Source of the DNA: Veillonellaceae bacterium
GTDB taxonomy: Bacteria > Bacillota > Negativicutes > Veillonellales > Veillonellaceae
Assembly: GCA_900766245.1 (NCBI GenBank)
Contig: CAAFUR010000015.1
Coordinates: forward strand, 9,825 to 73,824
Reading direction: 5' to 3'
DNA length: 64,000 bases
Below are positions 62,407-64,000 of the stretch, in pieces; the first letter of the stretch is position 1, and every line of letters begins with the position of its first letter. Under the pieces are notes generated by a model. The model was given only the letters and a program-made list of their open reading frames with translations, did no database searches and was not told where the DNA came from. The translations under genes and the position numbers were made by a program.

Positions 62407-62435
62407 ATGTTAATTTCTTTTATCAAAAAAGTCAA
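62407..62435 (-). promoter_or_regulatory. Promoter of the ABC transporter operon
   Basis: On the minus strand -35 TTGACT (62430-62435), 17-bp spacer, -10 TAACAT (62407-62412). A second TATAAT lies a little downstream near 62390 without a clear -35. Confidence 0.6.
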
Positions 62436-62647
62436 ATGACTAATGTGAATATTGCAAGACATGGAGTGCATACTTGTTTGAAAGTGTACATTTCTAGCTA
62501 TTTATCTGTGATTTATATCATTTTAAATCATCGTTTTTACACAAATTGAAAAATATCTATATAGTAATTTTATTCATTTTGTATAATATTAATGACTTTT
62601 AAAGATAGATATAAGAAACTTTCATAATTAACCTGAATCGTGACATA

Positions 62648-62684
62648 AGAAAACACACCCCAGGGAGCCCCTTAGGTGTGTTCC
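62648..62684 (-). terminator. Terminator of the CorA gene
   Basis: On the minus strand AACACACC pairs with GGGTGTGTT over a 14-nt loop, followed by TTCTT. It is just past the stop at 62699. Confidence 0.75.
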
Positions 62685-62698
62685 ATTTTACTATGCAA

Positions 62699-63652
62699 TT
62701 AAAAGAAATCGTTTTTCCAAAGCCAATAGCCTGCCAGGGCTGCAAAGCTTATACCAATACCAATCACATACTCAAAGCCATATTCCATATCAGCAAATGG
62801 CACCGGTACATTGATACCCCACAAGCTAAAGATGGCCGTTGGTACAGCCAACATAATTGTCATGGCTGCCAATAATTTCATAACTAAGTTTAAATTGTTA
62901 GAAATAATGGATGTAAAGGCATTCATCATATTCATCAAAATATTAGAATACATTTCAACCATTTCCACAGCCTGCTTGTTCTCAATGATCACATCTTCTA
63001 ATAGATCCTCATCTTCTTCATAGATTTTTAATAAGTATCGCACATCATCATGGCGGCGAATGCGTAAAATCCGTTCCATTACCGTACCATTACCACGCAG
63101 TGCGGAGGTAAAATAGGTCATGGATTTTTGTAATTCCAACAATTGAAACAAATCTTTATTCCGTGTCGTATGTCGTAATGTTTTTTCAATGTCATCCGTA
63201 CGGCGGTCAATTTGTTGTAAATATCGCAAATATAGTACCGCTGTGCGATACATGATTTGGAACAGAAATCTTGTCTTTTTAAAAGTATAGAAGGTTGGCA
63301 TTTGATTGCTCAAGAACGGATAGAGCACTTCTGCTTCTTCTAAACAGATGGTAATAAAGAAATCTTCCGTCACAAAGACACCTAGTGGAACTGCATCATA
63401 TACATCAGAACCACGCAGTACTGGAATGTTAATAACGACGAAAATGTATTCATCTTCAATTTCTACGTGAGACCGTTCTTCCGTATCCAAAGCTGCTTTC
63501 AGTACGTCCGTTGGAATCTGTGTCATCATATTGACGATAGCCAACTCATCGGGGTCTGGGTTCACCAAATTTATCCATGAACCTTTTGTAGCATCTTGTA
63601 CAGTGGAATCTGTAAATAATTCCCCCTCTACGTGTTTGTGTACCGTTAACAT
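62699..63652 (-). CDS. CorA-family divalent cation transporter
   Basis: A 317-residue pentameric transporter: cytoplasmic N-terminal alpha/beta domain, long helices, then two C-terminal membrane helices (LVMKLLAAMTIMLAVPTAIFSLW and YVIGIGISFAALAGYWLW). The filter motif after the first helix, normally GMN, is GIN here (WGINVPVPF). The start at 63650-63652 has AAGGAGG; a start 22 codons upstream would coincide with the -35 box and is rejected. It probably moves Mg2+ or Co2+/Ni2+. Confidence 0.92.
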   Translation of the reverse strand: MLTVHKHVEGELFTDSTVQDATKGSWINLVNPDPDELAIVNMMTQIPTDVLKAALDTEERSHVEIEDEYIFVVINIPVLRGSDVYDAVPLGVFVTEDFFITICLEEAEVLYPFLSNQMPTFYTFKKTRFLFQIMYRTAVLYLRYLQQIDRRTDDIEKTLRHTTRNKDLFQLLELQKSMTYFTSALRGNGTVMERILRIRRHDDVRYLLKIYEEDEDLLEDVIIENKQAVEMVEMYSNILMNMMNAFTSIISNNLNLVMKLLAAMTIMLAVPTAIFSLWGINVPVPFADMEYGFEYVIGIGISFAALAGYWLWKNDFF

Positions 63653-63689
63653 GTGACACCTCCTTAACGTCTTAATAACCCTACCCTTT

Positions 63690-63718
63690 ATCTTAATCAA
63701 TCGAGGCCGATTCGTCAA
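63690..63718 (-). promoter_or_regulatory. Promoter of the CorA gene
   Basis: On the minus strand -35 TTGACG (63713-63718), 17-bp spacer, -10 TAAGAT (63690-63695), about 30 bp before the ribosome binding site. Confidence 0.72.
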
Positions 63719-63810
63719 TTTTTTTATGATTTCTCGTGAAAGTTTCTAACAATCTTTTACTGTTTCCACTCAATCAATGTATAGGAGTAAATACGATACC
63801 CATGTACAAC

Positions 63811-63843
63811 AAAAAGGACCTGGCCTAATACCAAGTCCTTTTT
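63811..63843. terminator. Bidirectional terminator near the right edge
   Basis: AAAAAGGAC and GTCCTTTTT with an inner TGG/CCA pair form the stem. It probably ends a minus-strand gene that lies to the right of the window. I see no gene in 63844-64000. Confidence 0.75.
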
Positions 63844-64000
63844 GCTGTATAGTTGTTATGTAGTGATATATGCCTTGTATAACGGCTCTATGTCAATTTT
63901 TGGGGGACAGCAATTAATCTGTTCGGTTTCTTTCACATAAGAACTGTATAAAAATATAAATATAAGGAAATACAAAGAAACATAAGTGAGATACAATGGA

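Noticed and set aside
63653..63718. Longer N-terminus of the CorA protein
   Set aside because: It overlaps the predicted promoter; AAGGAGG precedes the chosen start.

Overview
The window reads as chromosome of a diderm Firmicute of the class Negativicutes, most likely Veillonella or a close relative. The housekeeping genes are Firmicute-like (lon-clpX-clpP-tig, ysxC/yihA, wecA-wecB ahead of the atp operon, YitT), yet there is a large YadA-type trimeric autotransporter that needs an outer membrane. DNA is AT-rich and most starts have strong Shine-Dalgarno sequences. The genus is inferred from gene content only.

Layout. 1-3.2 kb: partial DUF2157 membrane protein, universal stress protein, a repeat-filled gap and an MFS transporter. 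3.3-4.0 kb: tRNA-Ser(UGA) and an island of palindromes and direct repeats. 4.0-8.2 kb: trmB-ftsW/rodA-uraA operon (minus) divergent from queC. 8.2-21.0 kb: a long minus-strand block with a PepSY protein, tatC, polyprenyl diphosphate synthase, yihA, lon, clpX, clpP, tig, then CBS protein, tail-anchored coiled-coil protein, rlmH, metallo-beta-lactamase-fold hydrolase and a RuBisCO-like protein at the head. 21.4 kb: a class I aminotransferase, divergent. 22.7-35.2 kb: F-type ATP synthase operon (atpZ-I-B-E-F-H-A-G-D-C) preceded by wecB, wecA-like, pgm and YitT genes. 35.3-41.6 kb: ridA, ogt, two related secreted proteins of unknown function, pncB, menA and metQ. 41.8-45.5 kb: a 1239-residue trimeric autotransporter with collagen-like stretches. 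45.7-52.7 kb: galT-galK-ROK regulator-mglB-mglA-mglC, a galactose uptake and Leloir operon. 53.3-57 kb: exonuclease, glutaredoxin-like protein, a 51-residue membrane protein, TetR regulator and MATE pump. 57.1-62.2 kb: five-gene family-5 (peptide/nickel-type) ABC transporter with a promoter and a terminator-bearing leader. 62.7-63.7 kb: CorA-like transporter.

Working together: galactose enters by MglBAC and goes through GalK/GalT to glucose-1-phosphate, which Pgm can convert to glucose-6-phosphate. Polyprenyl diphosphate synthase and MenA serve menaquinone. ClpXP, Lon and trigger factor form a protein-quality block.

No prophage, insertion sequence, CRISPR array or rRNA was seen. The most unusual material is (i) a family of about 70-bp palindromes with conserved cores but different, always self-complementary arms, in one place nested inside other inverted repeats, (ii) the RuBisCO-like gene, (iii) a terminator-bearing 5' leader on the ABC operon, and (iv) several proteins with atypical parts: an epsilon subunit without its C-terminal domain, a phosphoglucomutase with a His/Cys-rich insertion, a CorA with GIN for GMN, and an autotransporter with a tail beyond its barrel.
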